Positions 52,402 through 61,965 are shown, counted from the first letter of the stretch. The stretch: DNA of 64,000 bases from Stygiobacter sp043807765 (GCA_043807765.1 JAZDFQ010000094.1:1-64000); one strand, 5' to 3'. The notes: generated from the sequence alone by a model not told the origin. A program made the numbers and translations.

Positions 52402-53955
52402 ATGAAGCATGAAATCGAAATAGTAATTCCGCCCGAAAAATTGAATGATTACGAGTTTCTGAGAATTCAATCTGCTCAAAAACTCAAAATCAATTTAGCT
52501 GAGATTACGGCAGTTCAAGCTGTACGCAGATCAGTGGATGCCAGAAGTAAAAATCCGGTTTACAGAATTAAAGCTATAGTTTATGTAAAAGAGCAACCGG
52601 AAGCTTTGAGAAAGCTGATCAAATATCAGCCGGTAATAACAAATAGAAAAGTTGCAATTGTGGGTATGGGTCCCGCGGGAATGTTTGCCGCATTAAGATT
52701 GATAGAGTTTGGTATTAAGCCAATCATAATAGAGCGGGGTAAAGATGTTCAAACCCGCCGCAAGGATTTGAAAGTTATTCAGCAAGATGGGTTTGTAAAC
52801 CCCGATTCCAATTACTGTTTTGGTGAAGGCGGTGCCGGTACATACAGCGATGGAAAACTCTATACACGTTCTACAAAGCGGGGAGACGTTGGACGAATTT
52901 TAAATATTTTTGTTCAGCATGGAGCGCATGAAGAAATACTTATAGATGCTCATCCACATATCGGCTCTAACAAGCTTCCTAAAGTCGTTCAGTCTATCCG
53001 AGAAACAATTATTAACAGTGGCGGAGAAATTCATTTCGATTCACGAGTAACGGATTTTGTAAAAAAAGAAAACAAGATTAGCGGCGTAGTTATAAATCAA
53101 TCAAAAGAAATTTTAGCTGATGCAGTAATTCTCGCAACCGGGCACTCAGCGCGCGATATTTATTATTTGCTAGATAAGCACAAAATTAAAATTGAGGCAA
53201 AACCTTTTGCAATGGGAGTGCGGATTGAACATCCGCAAGTATTGATTGATGAAATGCAGTATCACTCCAAAGAGCGTAATCCAAATCTGCCGGCATCAAG
53301 CTACAGTTTAACTTGCCAGATAGATGACCGTGGTGTTTACTCGTTCTGTATGTGTCCGGGCGGAATTATTATCCCGGCTTCAACAGATAAAGATGAATTA
53401 GTACTGAACGGCATGAGCGTCTCACGCCGCGATTCACCCTTTGCTAATTCCGGTTTTGTAGTTTCTGTTAATGAAAATGATTGGAAAGATTATTCTTCCC
53501 ACGGAGTTTTTGCTGGGTTAGAGTATCAGAAAGAAGTTGAAAGAATTGCGTTTGAAACTGGTGGAAAAACTCAGCGCGCTCCGGCTCAAAGAATAACAGA
53601 TTTTGTAAAGGGAAAGACTTCTCAATCTTTACCAGAGACTTCTTATATACCGGGAACAGTTTCTTCTCCTTTGCATGAGCTTCTGCCAAAACAAATAGCA
53701 AACGGATTGAAGCAAAGCTTATTTGTGTTCGATAAAAAAATGAGAGGTTATCTTACCGACGAAGCACAAATACTTGCCGCAGAAACAAGAACAAGCTCGC
53801 CAATAAAAATTCCACGCGATAGCGAAACACTAATGCACGTGGAAGTTGAAGGATTGTTTCCTTGCGGAGAAGGTGCCGGTTATGCCGGTGGAATTGTTTC
53901 TGCAGCTATTGATGGTGAGAGAAGCGCAGAAGCGGTAGCGAAGTATTTAAGCTAA
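52402..53955 (+). CDS. COG2509-type FAD-dependent dehydrogenase
   Basis: A 517-residue flavoprotein of the uncharacterised FAD-dependent dehydrogenase family COG2509. It has an N-terminal alpha/beta domain of about 85 residues, then the FAD motif VAIVGMGPAGMFAALRL, the CFGEGGAGTYSDGKLYTR segment and a C-terminal GEGAGYAGGIVSAAIDG. Cysteines are present in FCMCPGG (about residue 315). The reaction is not known. The ATG follows the right inverted repeat by 3 bases with no ribosome site of its own. Confidence 0.85.
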   Translation: MKHEIEIVIPPEKLNDYEFLRIQSAQKLKINLAEITAVQAVRRSVDARSKNPVYRIKAIVYVKEQPEALRKLIKYQPVITNRKVAIVGMGPAGMFAALRLIEFGIKPIIIERGKDVQTRRKDLKVIQQDGFVNPDSNYCFGEGGAGTYSDGKLYTRSTKRGDVGRILNIFVQHGAHEEILIDAHPHIGSNKLPKVVQSIRETIINSGGEIHFDSRVTDFVKKENKISGVVINQSKEILADAVILATGHSARDIYYLLDKHKIKIEAKPFAMGVRIEHPQVLIDEMQYHSKERNPNLPASSYSLTCQIDDRGVYSFCMCPGGIIIPASTDKDELVLNGMSVSRRDSPFANSGFVVSVNENDWKDYSSHGVFAGLEYQKEVERIAFETGGKTQRAPAQRITDFVKGKTSQSLPETSYIPGTVSSPLHELLPKQIANGLKQSLFVFDKKMRGYLTDEAQILAAETRTSSPIKIPRDSETLMHVEVEGLFPCGEGAGYAGGIVSAAIDGERSAEAVAKYLS

Positions 53956-54036
53956 ATTGGAGCTTATTAAGTTGCTTTAGTTAAAAATCTTCCTTATTTC
54001 TGTTCCTACATTTTTAACACACTGCCGGGCGGTTGT

Positions 54037-56256
54037 ATGAGGGAAACAAAAATCAATCAAATTGCTACTAAGGTAAAACAACTAAGTCGCGATAACTATT
54101 CCACAATACTTTTCCTAGGTGCCGGTGCCTCTAAATCTGCCGGAATCCCTCTTGCAAGCGAGATAATGCATGATCTGGAAACGAGTGATGATTATAAAGA
54201 ATTCGTTTCAAGTTGCGATAAGAAAACATATCCTCAGTATATGAATTGTTTATCCAGCAATGACAGAAAGAAATTATTCAAATCTTATATTTCAAGAGCG
54301 ATGATTAATCCAGCTCATTATTACGCTGCGCAACTAGTATCACAAGGTTTTGTTGACTGCGTAGTTACCACTAATTTCGACCCATTGATGCTCAGAAGTT
54401 TGACTCAGTTTTACGGGATTATTCCGTCTGTATATGATCTTGCTATAACAAGAGAGATTGTTACAGCGGATTTTGAATATCCGGCAATTATCCATTTACA
54501 CGGACAAGCACATGGTTTTTGGCAATTGAATACTGATGATGAACTGGATTTACCGATCAAGGTGATGAGTGATACCTTTAGCAAAATATCTGTAAATAGA
54601 GCTTGGATAGTAGTTGGCTATAGCGGAAATGACCCTGTACTTGATCATTTAGTGAAGGTAGGTAACTTTGGCGAGAACCTTTATTGGGTTGGATTTGAAG
54701 ATAATGAACCTTCCGATAATGTTAAAACAAAACTACTGGAGAAACCAGCCAGTGGTTCCTATTTTCTGAAAGGCTATAATGCCGATACTTTCTTTTTGGA
54801 ATTGAGAAACCAGCTTAAAATTGGTGAACCCGAAATCTTTTCCAAACCATTTACTTATTTGCTTAAAAAAATAGATACAATTTTACCGATAGTTAAGGAT
54901 GACAAGACCCTTGATATGTTTACTGAAACAAAATCTCAGATTAAGGCTGCTATTACCGGCTTTGAAGAGGGAAAAGGATTTACAAATATTGAGGCAGCTA
55001 CTGAAAGTAGAATAACGAGGGATGAATTACTGCAAAAAGTTAAAGAGATTTTTAATAACGATTCTTTTGAGAAATTAGAATTAATTGAGAATGAGATTTT
55101 AATAGCTAATGACAATGAGATTAATTTATACTATTCGGCTGTTTACTACAATTGGGGAATTGTTCTGAAATCATTAGCGATGAAGAAGGAAGGGGAAGAA
55201 TCTGAGAAGTTGTTCAAGGAAAGTTTTGCTAAATATGAGAAGGCAGTAGAAATAAAGAAAGATAAGCATGAGGCCTACAACAATTGGGGAATTGCTTTAT
55301 ATGAATTAGCCAAACAAATGGAAGGAGAAGTATCAGAGAGGTTGTTAAAGGAGAGTTTTGTAAAGTATAAGAAGGCTGTGGAAATAAAGAAAGATAAGCA
55401 TGAAGCCTACTACAATTGGGGAATCACTCTGAAAGCATTAGCGATGAAGAAGGAGGGAGATGAATCCGCAAGGTTATTAAAGGAAAGTTTTGATAAATAT
55501 GAGAAAGCTGTAGAAATAAAGAAAGATAAGTATGAAGCTTACAACAATTGGGGAAATGCTTTATCTGAATTAGCCAAACAATTGGAAGGAGAAGAATCAG
55601 AGAAGTTGTTTAAAGAAAGTTTTGATAAATATGAGAAGGCTGTGGAAATAAAGAAAGATTATCATGAAGCCTATAACAATTGGGGAATTGCTTTATATGA
55701 CTTTGCCGATCAAAAGGAGGGGGAAGAATCGGAGAGGTTGTTAAAGGAGAGTTTTGTAAAGTTTGAGAAGGCTGTGGAAATAAAGAAAGATAAGCATGAA
55801 GCCTACTACAATTGGGGAAATGCTTTATCTGATTTAGCCGAACAAAAGGAAGGAGAAGAATCTGAGAAGTTGTTTAAGGAAAGTTTCGATAAGTATGAGA
55901 AGACTGTAGAAATAAAGAAAGATTTTCATGAAGCCTACAACAATTGGGGAAATGCTGTTAAAGAATATGCTTTGAAAAATAAGGTGGGTGACGAAAAAAT
56001 TAAATTGATAAAAGAGAGTATCGTCCTTAGTCGCAAGGCGGAAAGAATTAAAGAAGGCGCTGGGGCATACAATATTTCTTGTTTCTATTCACTTTTGGGT
56101 GAAGTAGAAAACTCGGTAAAATGGTTTGAGACAGCGCTAATAAAAGATAACACTACTAGAAAACATATTCAGTCAGATACCGATTTGGATAATATTCGAG
56201 AAGACCCTAGATACAAGGAGTTATTGGATAAATACAGACCGGAGAAAAAAAGTTAA
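54037..56256 (+). CDS. SIR2-domain protein with TPR array, candidate defence gene
   Basis: A 739-residue protein. Residues 20-250 are a SIR2-like domain (FLGAGASKSAGIP, TTNFDPLM with Asn113 and Asp115, HLHGQAHG with His153/155, VVGYSGND), a fold that cleaves NAD in several anti-phage systems. After a helical linker, residues 370-633 contain six 44-residue TPR-like repeats (YNNWG ... KAVEIKKD) and then a C-terminal TPR part. SIR2 plus TPR sensors are known as stand-alone abortive-infection proteins; here activity is inferred. The gene stands alone between core genes, 81 bases after the flavoprotein. Confidence 0.82.
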   Translation: MRETKINQIATKVKQLSRDNYSTILFLGAGASKSAGIPLASEIMHDLETSDDYKEFVSSCDKKTYPQYMNCLSSNDRKKLFKSYISRAMINPAHYYAAQLVSQGFVDCVVTTNFDPLMLRSLTQFYGIIPSVYDLAITREIVTADFEYPAIIHLHGQAHGFWQLNTDDELDLPIKVMSDTFSKISVNRAWIVVGYSGNDPVLDHLVKVGNFGENLYWVGFEDNEPSDNVKTKLLEKPASGSYFLKGYNADTFFLELRNQLKIGEPEIFSKPFTYLLKKIDTILPIVKDDKTLDMFTETKSQIKAAITGFEEGKGFTNIEAATESRITRDELLQKVKEIFNNDSFEKLELIENEILIANDNEINLYYSAVYYNWGIVLKSLAMKKEGEESEKLFKESFAKYEKAVEIKKDKHEAYNNWGIALYELAKQMEGEVSERLLKESFVKYKKAVEIKKDKHEAYYNWGITLKALAMKKEGDESARLLKESFDKYEKAVEIKKDKYEAYNNWGNALSELAKQLEGEESEKLFKESFDKYEKAVEIKKDYHEAYNNWGIALYDFADQKEGEESERLLKESFVKFEKAVEIKKDKHEAYYNWGNALSDLAEQKEGEESEKLFKESFDKYEKTVEIKKDFHEAYNNWGNAVKEYALKNKVGDEKIKLIKESIVLSRKAERIKEGAGAYNISCFYSLLGEVENSVKWFETALIKDNTTRKHIQSDTDLDNIREDPRYKELLDKYRPEKKS
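55144..55935 (+). repeat. Six tandem 132-bp TPR-coding repeats
   Basis: Six in-frame units of 132 bases each code for 44 residues starting YNNWG or YYNWG. Long stretches such as AAAGAAAGATAAGCATGA recur unchanged at DNA level in several units, indicating recent duplication or gene conversion rather than only protein-level constraint. Confidence 0.85.
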
Positions 56257-56263
56257 GAGCTTA

Positions 56264-57346
56264 TTAAACTTTCGTTGAAAAACCAACAGCTTCTATTACT
56301 TCTTTTGCAAGTTTGGCTTCGGTTTGTGTGCTAAATGCAAGACGAAAAGTGCCGCCCATTCCTTCCCGGATTTTCAAAAGCTCCATATCTTTGATGTTAA
56401 CGTTGTTCTCAAACAACGCGGTAGAAATCTTAGAAATTTCTCCCGGCTGATCTTTTACGTAAACAAAAACATCATATAGTTGGGAGATCATCCCTTTTGT
56501 ATTCTTGGGAATCTCATCCCGCTTTACTCTGGCAGTTTCAAACCGGTTTGCAAGCGAACTCAATTTGTCCTCGGTAATGAACTTCCTCATTTCGTGAAGT
56601 TCTTCTTCAAAAGAAGAAAGGGCAGAGAGAATTTTATCTTTGTTCTGTCTTACAATCGGTTCCCAAATATCAAAGGAACTTGAAGCAATACGAGTCATAT
56701 CGCGGAAACCGCCCGCCGCATAATCATAAAAATTAACATCGCTGTCTTTAAGATTTGCCGAGTTTATTAGCGACACCGCAACAAGTTGAGGTAAGTGGCT
56801 GACGGAAGCCACAACCATGTCATGCACTTTTGGATTTAGCAGCGCAACTCTTGCGCCAAGCGAATGAAGAATATCAATAAAATCGTTCCAGCCGAAAAAT
56901 TCTTTTGCTTCGTTAGTAATGATGTAAATCGAGTTTTCAAAAAGGAGGGAATCGGAGTTTTCAAATCCACCTTTTTCTTTTCCGGTCATCGGATGCCCGC
57001 CGGTAAAGAAACCTTTTGAATTGCATTCTTTCCATTCTTTGTGGAAAATACTTTTAACACCGCAGACATCAGTGAGAAGATTTTTGTCGGTGAGTTTTGG
57101 CGCGAGTTCTTTGAATGCAGTTATCGAGGCATCGAGAGGTAAACAAAGAAAAATTAATTCCGATTCAAGCGCTTCATCAATTGATTTTAGTTTACGGTCA
57201 ATTACTTTCTCTGCAAAAGCAGCATCAAGAACTTGCTCATGATCGAATGCTGAAATGAGAAGCGGCAGATTGCTTACCTTAAGAGATTTTGCAATCGAAC
57301 CGCCGATTAATCCTAATCCAATTATAGAAACACTTTTGATTTCCAA
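56264..57346 (-). CDS. tyrA: Prephenate dehydrogenase with ACT domain
   Basis: A 360-residue enzyme of tyrosine synthesis oxidising prephenate to hydroxyphenylpyruvate. The NAD motif GLGLIGGSIAKSL is at the N terminus, GGHPMTGKEKGG contains the catalytic His, and SHLPQLVAVSL and GGFRDMTRIASS are family signatures. The C-terminal 75 residues form an ACT domain (DQPGEISKISTALFENNVNIKD; quoted in part: DQPGEISKIST), suggesting feedback control by an amino acid. It begins one base after the DAHP synthase gene ends. Confidence 0.94.
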   Translation of the reverse strand: MEIKSVSIIGLGLIGGSIAKSLKVSNLPLLISAFDHEQVLDAAFAEKVIDRKLKSIDEALESELIFLCLPLDASITAFKELAPKLTDKNLLTDVCGVKSIFHKEWKECNSKGFFTGGHPMTGKEKGGFENSDSLLFENSIYIITNEAKEFFGWNDFIDILHSLGARVALLNPKVHDMVVASVSHLPQLVAVSLINSANLKDSDVNFYDYAAGGFRDMTRIASSSFDIWEPIVRQNKDKILSALSSFEEELHEMRKFITEDKLSSLANRFETARVKRDEIPKNTKGMISQLYDVFVYVKDQPGEISKISTALFENNVNIKDMELLKIREGMGGTFRLAFSTQTEAKLAKEVIEAVGFSTKV

Positions 57347-58360
57347 TTACAAGGTCCTGCCGATTGCCTTTGCAATTAATCTTAACTCTTCCATCAATTT
57401 AAGATAGGTGTTGGGAAGCAATGCTTGTGGTCCATCGCTTAAAGCTGTTTCCGGATCGTGATGGATTTCAATCATTAATCCGTCTGCACCAGCAGCTACT
57501 GCTGCACGAGCCATAGGAGGAACTTGATCTCTTAATCCGGTCGCGTGAGAAGGATCTGCAATTACCGGCAAGTGGCTCTTCTTATGAACAACCGGAATAG
57601 CAGAAAGATCAAATGTGTTGCGTGTATAGTTTTCAAAAGTTCTGATGCCGCGTTCGCAAAGAACAACATCTTTGTTCCCGCCCGATAAAATATACTCAGC
57701 AGACATTAACCACTCTTCAATTGTTGCAGCGATTCCACGTTTCAACATTACCGCTTTATCAACTCTACCAAGTTCTTTAAGCAAAGAAAAGTTTTGCATG
57801 TTGCGCGCGCCAACTTGAAAGATGTCAGTGTACTTGTAAATCAATTCGATCTGCTCGATCTGCATAACTTCCGTTATAACCAGAAGATTGTACTTATCAG
57901 CAGCAGCGCGCATTAATTTTAATCCTTCTTCTCCCATACCTTGAAAAGCGTAAGGTGATGTTCTTGGTTTGAAAGCACCGCCGCGTAAAATTGTTGCGCC
58001 CGACTCCGCGACTACCTTTGCCAAACGGAAAATCTGATCTTCACTTTCAACAGAACAAGGACCGGACATCATAACAACATGATTACCACCGATTTCCACA
58101 TCTTTTATTTTGATGACCGAATTGTTCTCTTGAAAACTTCTTCCGGCAAGTTTAAATGGGGTGGTAACACGATAAACTTCATCAACGCCGTCAAGTATGC
58201 TAATGATTCTTGTATCGAAATTTGGTTTAACACCAATAGCGCCGATTATTGTTCTTTCCGTTCCGGTGGATTTATGTATTTGGAAGCCATAGTCTTCTAA
58301 ATGCTTAACTACATTTTCTATTTGAGCTTCGGTTGCGTTCTTCTGAATAATAACTACCAA
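57347..58360 (-). CDS. aroF: 3-deoxy-7-phosphoheptulonate (DAHP) synthase
   Basis: A 337-residue class I-beta DAHP synthase joining phosphoenolpyruvate and erythrose-4-phosphate, the first shikimate step. An N-terminal ferredoxin-like regulatory domain of about 80 residues precedes the barrel, as in the Thermotoga and Bacillus types. Catalytic-region motifs are MSGPCSVES, GGAFKPRTSPYAFQG, QVGARNMQNF and DPSHATG. It is cotranscribed with tyrA. Confidence 0.94.
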   Translation of the reverse strand: MVVIIQKNATEAQIENVVKHLEDYGFQIHKSTGTERTIIGAIGVKPNFDTRIISILDGVDEVYRVTTPFKLAGRSFQENNSVIKIKDVEIGGNHVVMMSGPCSVESEDQIFRLAKVVAESGATILRGGAFKPRTSPYAFQGMGEEGLKLMRAAADKYNLLVITEVMQIEQIELIYKYTDIFQVGARNMQNFSLLKELGRVDKAVMLKRGIAATIEEWLMSAEYILSGGNKDVVLCERGIRTFENYTRNTFDLSAIPVVHKKSHLPVIADPSHATGLRDQVPPMARAAVAAGADGLMIEIHHDPETALSDGPQALLPNTYLKLMEELRLIAKAIGRTL

Positions 58361-58373
58361 TTTGTACTCCTAA

Positions 58374-59054
58374 TTAATCATGAAATTTTTTCTCTCCGGC
58401 ATTTATTTCAACCGGAATAAAATCTTCTTTAGTTGGAATAGCACAAGAATAATTCGGACTGTAGGCACAGTAAGGATTATATGCTAGGTTAAAATCTACT
58501 TCATAAATATAGTTTGGATTGTTAACTAATTCAAAATCGATATAGCGCCCAACGCCGTAGGATTCATTATTAGTCGTTAAATCTGTAAACCAAATTGAAT
58601 GATAAGTCTGTCCGGTTTTAGTTGTCCCTTCGTAAACATTGATTTTCAAGTTCTTTTCTTGATGCTTGAATTCGACCCAGCCGAAACGAACCGTTTTTCT
58701 TGGCTCTCCTTTAGTTCCAAAAATTGTAACAGTATCTTTTTGTCCGTACTCGCTTAACTTACTCTTAAAAACAAAATCCGGGTCAACATCAAAGTAGTTG
58801 AGATTATGAAACTCGACTTTGCCTTTTAAATTAAACGGGGAAGAAGGATCATTTTTCATCTCATCATTTTTCTTAGCGCGGTAGTCTTCAATCTTTTTGA
58901 TGTAAGCCTCTTGTTCCGGAGTATAGTTTTTACCGCAGCTATATAAAATAAATAGAACGCAGATTACACTGATGACGCGGATTATCACGGATAAATCAGC
59001 GTAAATCTGCTTGATCTGCGTCATCCGCGTTCTATTAAGATTCTTTGTTTTCAT
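58374..59054 (-). CDS. DUF1684 family lipoprotein
   Basis: A 226-residue DUF1684 protein. The domain (about 70-215) contains FGWVEFKHQEKNLKINVY, GVGRYIDFEL and DFNLAYNPYCAYSPNYSCAIP (quoted in part: NPYCAYSPNYSCAIP), the family hallmarks; function is unknown. The N-terminal 45 residues, including the lipobox VLFILYSC, are encoded by a palindromic repeat (58951-59036). The start overlaps the mutS stop by 20 bases. A shorter start is possible. Confidence 0.82.
   Translation of the reverse strand: MKTKNLNRTRMTQIKQIYADLSVIIRVISVICVLFILYSCGKNYTPEQEAYIKKIEDYRAKKNDEMKNDPSSPFNLKGKVEFHNLNYFDVDPDFVFKSKLSEYGQKDTVTIFGTKGEPRKTVRFGWVEFKHQEKNLKINVYEGTTKTGQTYHSIWFTDLTTNNESYGVGRYIDFELVNNPNYIYEVDFNLAYNPYCAYSPNYSCAIPTKEDFIPVEINAGEKKFHD
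58951..59036. repeat. 86-bp imperfect palindrome forming the 5' end of a gene
   Basis: The element begins AATAGAACGCAGAT and ends with the near reverse complement ATCCGCGTTCTATT, with internal repeats of GATGACGCGGAT type. It spans the junction of mutS and the DUF1684 gene and supplies the coding sequence for that protein's signal peptide. Confidence 0.8.
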
Positions 59055-61650
59055 CTAAATGCTTCTTTAGTTCGCTAAGTTTATTTAATGCTTCCAACGG
59101 AGTTAAACTATCAATCGCAATATCGGAAATTTCTTTTCTAAGTGAATCATCTTTCATTTCGAACAAGCTAATCTGCATTTCATCTTGTTTGAATTTAGAA
59201 AGCTTTGCTTTTTTAATTTCGTAAGGAGTTAGTTCTTTTCCTTCTAGATTAACAAGAATTTCCTTCGCGCGGTTCGTTACAAACTGAGGGAGTCCGGCCA
59301 TTTGCGCCACTTGAATTCCGTAACTGTGATCAGCACCGCCGGGAGTTACTTTGTGAAGAAAAATAACTTTATCGCCATACTCGCGCACTTCAACTTTGAA
59401 ATTTCTTATGCGAGGGAAAATCTCTGCCATTTCATTTAGCTCGTGATAGTGAGTTGCAAACAATGTTTTTGCGCTTAGGTTCACATTCTCGTGAAGATAT
59501 TCTGTAATTGCCCACGCAATTGAAATTCCGTCAAATGTACTTGTACCGCGCCCAATTTCATCCAAGAGAATTAAGCTCTTGCTCGTTGCGTTGTTTAAAA
59601 TATTTGCTGCTTCTTGCATCTCAACAAGAAAAGTAGATTCGCCGGCAGCAATGTTATCGCTTGCGCCAACGCGAGTGTAAATTCTATCAACCAAACCAAT
59701 TGAAGCTTTTTTTGCCGGAACGAAAGAACCAATCTGAGCCATTAAAACCAATAAGCCAATCTGACGGAGATATACAGATTTACCAGCCATGTTTGGTCCG
59801 GTTAGAATAATTATCTGCTCTTCCGATGAAGAAAGCTTGCAGCTGTTTGGTGTAAATTTTTCTCCTGGCGGCAAAATTCTTTCAACAACCGGATGCCGTC
59901 CATCAATAATTTCTAGAGTATCGGAGTTGTTCAGTTCCGGCTTAGTGTAATTGTATTCGACCGCGCATTCTGCTAACGATTGATAGCAATCCAGCATAGC
60001 TATTAGTTGCGCGTTTTCTTGAATTGCTTCAGTTTCTTGAGCAACAGCAATTCTTATCTCATCAAAAAGCTTGTACTCCAAATTCTGAATATTCTCTTGC
60101 GCGTTAAGGATTTTGTCTTCGTATTCTTTTAACTCGGGTGTAATAAATCGTTCACCATTTACAAGCGTTTGTTTGCGGATGTAATTATCCGGCGCTTTCT
60201 CTCTGTTGGCATTGCTTATTTCAATGTAGTAACCAAAAACTTTGTTGTAGCTAACTTTAAGTGAAGAAATCTTTGTCCGCTCACGTTCCGTTCTTTGCAG
60301 AGTTGCAATCCAATCTTTTGCATTGGTTGATAAAGAACGAAGCTCATCTAGCTCAACATTAAATCCTTTGCGGATTATTCCGCCATCGGACATAGCGAGC
60401 GGCGGGTCATCGGCTATCGAGCTTTCAATTTTCTCAACCAAACTTTCAAGTGTGTTCAGCTTATTGTTTATCGCGGTAATTGTTTCAACAGACGATTGAT
60501 CTAAAAGCTGTTTGATAAGAGGAATTTTTTTGAGAGAAGTTTTTAAGCTAACAATTTCTCTCGGATTAACTCTTCCGGTACAGACTTTCGAAATCAATCT
60601 CTCAAGATCGCCGATTTCACTTAATTCGTTCTGAAGATTCTTGCGGAGAGTTTTGTTGTTGGCGAATTCTTCAACACATTCTTGGCGTTTTAAAATTGGT
60701 TCGAGTTTTCTGAGCGGGGAAGTAATCCACTTCTTCAGCATTCTTCCGCCCATAGAAGTTTCCGTCTTATCAAGAATGGAAATTAGAGAACCTTCACGCT
60801 CGCCGTCTTGCATTGTAAAAGTGATTTCAAGATTACGCTTTGTAGAATAATCGAGCAGCATATAATCAGAAGGATTGAAGCGGGCAATCTTGTTTATGTG
60901 AGTGAGATTTGCTTTCTGTGTCTCGCGTAGATAATTAAGAGCAGCGCCGGCTGCACAAATTCCGGTATAAAAATTTTCAATCCCAAAGCCCTTAAGCGTT
61001 TTGGTGTTGAAGTGATTCATCAAAAGTTCGGAACCGTAGCCGAAATCGAAAATCCAATCATCTATTTTAGTAACTCTAGCAGAAGGAACAGATTTATTAA
61101 TTATTGGCTCAAGTATTTGTTTTAGCTTCTTCGGGATTAAAATCTCTGATGGATTTATCGCACCAAACTGCTGGGCGATTTCACTTTGCTTCACTTCGTA
61201 GGTTTGAAACTCGCCCGTGGAAATATCTGCGAACGCCAAACCGGCAATTTCATTTTCAATATAAATAGAGAGAACGTAATTATTCTTTTTGTGATCGAGC
61301 AATTTATCGGAGATTGCTACGCCGGGAGTTACAACCTCTACAACTTCACGCTTAACAATTCCTTTAGCAAACTTTGGGTTTTCTGTCTGCTCGCAAACTG
61401 CAACACGGTATCCGGCACGGACAAGCTTCGGCAGATAAGTATCAATCGCGTGGTGAGGAAATCCGGCTAGGGGAACTTCGCCAGCCGCACCGTTAGCTCT
61501 CTTAGTTAAAGTTATGCCCAATACTTTGGAAGCAGTTTTCGCATCTTCATCAAAAGTTTCAAAGAAATCTCCAACACGGAACAGCAAAACCGTATCCGGG
61601 TAGCTTTCTTTTACCTTTGCGTATTGCGCCATCAATGGTGTAACGGACAT
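59035..61650 (-). CDS. mutS: DNA mismatch repair protein MutS
   Basis: An 871-residue mismatch-recognition ATPase. The mismatch-binding motif VGDFFETFDEDA (Phe-x-Glu) is near residue 30, the connector, lever and clamp domains follow, and the ATPase has Walker A GPNMAGKSVYLRQ, DEIGRGTSTFDG and ATHYHELNEMA. The C terminus has the conserved LTPLEALNKLSELK motif. The length equals typical MutS (about 850-880). Confidence 0.96.
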   Translation of the reverse strand: MSVTPLMAQYAKVKESYPDTVLLFRVGDFFETFDEDAKTASKVLGITLTKRANGAAGEVPLAGFPHHAIDTYLPKLVRAGYRVAVCEQTENPKFAKGIVKREVVEVVTPGVAISDKLLDHKKNNYVLSIYIENEIAGLAFADISTGEFQTYEVKQSEIAQQFGAINPSEILIPKKLKQILEPIINKSVPSARVTKIDDWIFDFGYGSELLMNHFNTKTLKGFGIENFYTGICAAGAALNYLRETQKANLTHINKIARFNPSDYMLLDYSTKRNLEITFTMQDGEREGSLISILDKTETSMGGRMLKKWITSPLRKLEPILKRQECVEEFANNKTLRKNLQNELSEIGDLERLISKVCTGRVNPREIVSLKTSLKKIPLIKQLLDQSSVETITAINNKLNTLESLVEKIESSIADDPPLAMSDGGIIRKGFNVELDELRSLSTNAKDWIATLQRTERERTKISSLKVSYNKVFGYYIEISNANREKAPDNYIRKQTLVNGERFITPELKEYEDKILNAQENIQNLEYKLFDEIRIAVAQETEAIQENAQLIAMLDCYQSLAECAVEYNYTKPELNNSDTLEIIDGRHPVVERILPPGEKFTPNSCKLSSSEEQIIILTGPNMAGKSVYLRQIGLLVLMAQIGSFVPAKKASIGLVDRIYTRVGASDNIAAGESTFLVEMQEAANILNNATSKSLILLDEIGRGTSTFDGISIAWAITEYLHENVNLSAKTLFATHYHELNEMAEIFPRIRNFKVEVREYGDKVIFLHKVTPGGADHSYGIQVAQMAGLPQFVTNRAKEILVNLEGKELTPYEIKKAKLSKFKQDEMQISLFEMKDDSLRKEISDIAIDSLTPLEALNKLSELKKHLDENKES

Positions 61651-61965
61651 AGCTTTTTCTCTTAATTGCGGCGTAAAAATAGGCTAATGAGCTTTTAGAA
61701 TCAAAGAAGTTGAAATCTAAATCCCAAGTCCTAAATTCAAAATCCAGAATCCAGAATCGTAACCGCAAATCCGAATTCCAAAATCCTAAATCCAAAATTT
61801 TCTTAAAAGATTGTCCTTTGGAATCATAAAAGAGTTTCATTATAATTTGCCGGAAGAAAGGAGAGTATAAATGCAATTGGTTTCAACTGGCAAATCAATA
61901 TATGCTGCATGAAGGTTGAAAGCCAATGCCAATAGATAAAGCAGTTAAAACAAAAAGAGGTTGTT
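61651..61965. other. Intergenic region with short-unit repeats and a mini-ORF
   Basis: Positions about 61718-61802 are a degenerate array of AAATCC(A/C)-type units (TCTAAATCCCAAG, AAAATCCAGAATCC, AATCCTAAATCCAAAA), a simple dispersed repeat with no coding signal. At 61871-61912 a 13-codon reading frame (MQLVSTGKSIYAA) follows a strong AAAGGAG site; it may be a leader peptide or gene remnant. Nothing else was recognised. Confidence 0.55.

Noticed and set aside
55144..55935. Regular DNA repeats of 132 bp that could suggest a CRISPR array
   Set aside because: They are contiguous, in frame and encode TPR units with no spacers of unique sequence.
54037..56256. SIR2-TPR gene as another integron cassette
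   Set aside because: No complementary core sequences were found before and after the gene, and no L''/L' arms.
61718..61802. Short AAATCC-type repeats as a CRISPR or origin iteron array
   Set aside because: Units are degenerate, variable in length and without consistent spacers or a replication gene nearby.
61559..61876. Minus-strand 105-residue reading frame over the mutS start
   Set aside because: It is made of translated simple repeats (LDFGFW-like) and overlaps the conserved mutS N terminus.
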